Shown: one piece after another, positions 62,666 to 64,000 of the stretch
Numbering within the stretch: position 1 is the first letter of the stretch
How the letters are laid out: every line of letters begins with the position of its first letter
Source: a virus
DNA length: 64,000 nucleotides
IMG/VR virus record: IMGVR_UViG_3300048838_001252
Location: 18,446-82,445 of that record
Strand: one strand, 5' to 3'
Notes under the pieces: model-generated
What the model saw: only the letters and a program-made list of their open reading frames with translations
The model's database searches: none
Told to the model about the DNA's origin: nothing
Made by a program: the position numbers and the translations under genes

Positions 62666-64000
62666 TTAAAGTTTTGATAATCTACCAAGTTGTGTATTTT
62701 TAGTTCCTTTATATTCATCATGTTTTTTAATTTCAGCAGTAAATGCAAAAACATCACCTTTACTGAACCCAAATAAATCTTCAGAACCTTCAGGTGCTTG
62801 TTCGATTACAAATTTTTCTGAAAGTGTGCCAAATTTCTTTAAAATATTACCCTTATCATCAACGAATGACCACAAATACCAAGTTCCAAATTGACCATCA
62901 CCACTTCTTGCATCAACTAATTTAGCATACGGTATTCTCACTTTCTCATTAACATTTCCAATCCATTGAGAATCTTTTCTTTCTGCTGCTTCAGCACTTC
63001 TTTTCTTTTCATTTTCGAAATAATTAATTGCTGATGCTAAAAATGCTGTGTCTTTTATTCTAAAATTTGGATGCGCTATAAGTTGTTTTACTTTTGCACG
63101 ATATTCATTAAACCCAATGTTTTTATCATATTCTGTGCCGTCATACTTGTCGGTCACAATATTTGGTGGTAAGGGGTCTAATGTACTTGCAAATTCTTTA
63201 AACTCCTTAACATACTGTCCATCAATTGGATAATTATTAAAATCTTCTCTATTGTCAATAATTTTTTCTGCTTTATCTGCACTGGCTTCACCGTCATTTA
63301 GTCTATATCTTGGTGCTCTGTCCGGGTATTCCCACTCACGTTTAGTGTAACCCTCATTTTCAATATAATAATGAAGAATTGAAATAACTCTATTAATATC
63401 AACTACACGGTTTGAAGGACTCATTCTATGTCCACCGCCACCACCACCTTCATTACCACCAAAATCGTCATCTAATCCACCCATTTCTTGAGTAAAATCA
63501 CGTAAATAATCAAGGGTTCTTATATACTTAGCTGGGTTAATGCCAATATATTTTTTAACACAGGAACTACCCAATCTTAAATATTTTCCTTTATCTTCAT
63601 CTTTAACGATGAAATTTTTTCCTCTATAACGTTCTTGATGACAATAATCACAATCTCCACTGCTTTCTAAATATTCTGGTGGTACGGGTTCTGTTTCATC
63701 GATTTCAATTGAACCTCCGGTCATGTTATCAACAACAGCAACTAATTTATTGTTGCCGGGTAATTTAAACATACCTTCGACTTTAACTGTTAGGTCGTAA
63801 ATATCAATTAAATATGTATCACAAGGTGGTATTTCACAGGGTATTGCAATTTTTTTCTGATAAACAGCACCTTCAATTACTTGTGGTTCAGGTAATTTCA
63901 GTTTTCTTGCCATTTTTCTTAATGATTCAATATTCTTATCGGCAAGTCTTTTCTTATATGTTGGAACTTTAACAGTAAAATCAACACCTTTTTTGTCTTG
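62666..64000 (-). CDS. zinc-motif phage protein (5' end outside window)
   Basis: The frame is open up to the window edge, so the Met at 63913 is not necessarily the start. The visible N-terminal part includes KVPTYKKRLADKNIESLRKM. A Cys4-type motif, CDYCHQERYRGKNF followed by LRLGSSCVKKYIG, is typical of a conserved phage family of unknown function. A Gly-rich linker (GGNEGGGGGGHRM) leads to a helical region, and a C-terminal beta domain (GTWYLWSFVDDKGN, KKHDEYKGTKNTQLGR) looks like an OB or similar nucleic-acid-binding fold. Confidence 0.6.
   Translation of the reverse strand, partial: QDKKGVDFTVKVPTYKKRLADKNIESLRKMARKLKLPEPQVIEGAVYQKKIAIPCEIPPCDTYLIDIYDLTVKVEGMFKLPGNNKLVAVVDNMTGGSIEIDETEPVPPEYLESSGDCDYCHQERYRGKNFIVKDEDKGKYLRLGSSCVKKYIGINPAKYIRTLDYLRDFTQEMGGLDDDFGGNEGGGGGGHRMSPSNRVVDINRVISILHYYIENEGYTKREWEYPDRAPRYRLNDGEASADKAEKIIDNREDFNNYPIDGQYVKEFKEFASTLDPLPPNIVTDKYDGTEYDKNIGFNEYRAKVKQLIAHPNFRIKDTAFLASAINYFENEKKRSAEAAERKDSQWIGNVNEKVRIPYAKLVDARSGDGQFGTWYLWSFVDDKGNILKKFGTLSEKFVIEQAPEGSEDLFGFSKGDVFAFTAEIKKHDEYKGTKNTQLGRLSKL

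Noticed and set aside
1-64000. Prophage integration features (integrase, att sites) or plasmid genes
   Set aside because: No integrase, resolvase or partition genes and no long direct repeats at gene ends were seen; the content is that of a lytic T4-like phage.

Overview
The window is part of the genome of a large, AT-rich T4-like contractile-tailed phage (myovirus) that most likely infects a Bacteroidota host, probably Flavobacteriia-like. The phage type is read from a nearly complete T4-style morphogenesis set: tail tube gp19, sheath gp18, gp15-like tail completion protein, neck proteins gp13/gp14, major capsid gp23, scaffold gp22, prohead protease gp21, portal gp20 and large terminase gp17. 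The host type is read from promoters with the Bacteroidota housekeeping form (TTG, about 19 bases, TAnnTTTG) and from Bacteroidota-style secreted proteins and a lipoprotein.

Layout. 1-5 kb: nuclease, tail tube, tail sheath. 5-10.4 kb: large virion proteins and a lipoprotein. 11-20 kb: an early block (KTSC protein, MazG-like, dUTPase, thymidylate synthase, GIY-YIG endonuclease, UvrD-like helicase) interleaved with neck genes. 20-25 kb: capsid, scaffold, protease. 25.5-31 kb: giant baseplate-hub-like protein and a tail lysozyme. 31-36 kb: portal and terminase. 37-43 kb and 49.6-51.2 kb, 59.8-62.3 kb: proteins that share an N-terminal leader ending in (L/I)-x-E, read here as capsid-targeting sequences cut by the prohead protease, i.e. 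internal proteins that may be injected with the DNA. 46.2-59.5 kb: a tRNA island with about 28 tRNA or tRNA-like genes, a tmRNA, homing endonucleases and several structured RNAs.

The most remarkable system is the control of the tRNA island. Each of its two main tRNA clusters is preceded by a housekeeping-type promoter, a very short ORF beginning MKNL, and a terminator whose 5' arm can instead pair with the last codons of that ORF. The first peptide contains the run PQPQQHPQ, and the cluster after it encodes mainly tRNA-Pro, tRNA-Gln and tRNA-His. The second peptide is built almost only from Leu, Asp, Val, Ala, Glu, Trp and Gly, and the cluster after it encodes tRNAs for just those seven amino acids. 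This is the architecture of trp/his-type attenuation, apparently used by a phage to make its tRNAs only when ribosomes stall for lack of the matching charged tRNAs.

Three promoter classes can be seen: host-type (early genes, tRNAs), a late motif AGTATTTAT just upstream of virion genes (about 30 copies on both strands), and four exact copies of GTAACAT-N14-CGTATAA that resemble ECF-sigma promoters. Functional assignments are from reading the sequence only; no database search was run.
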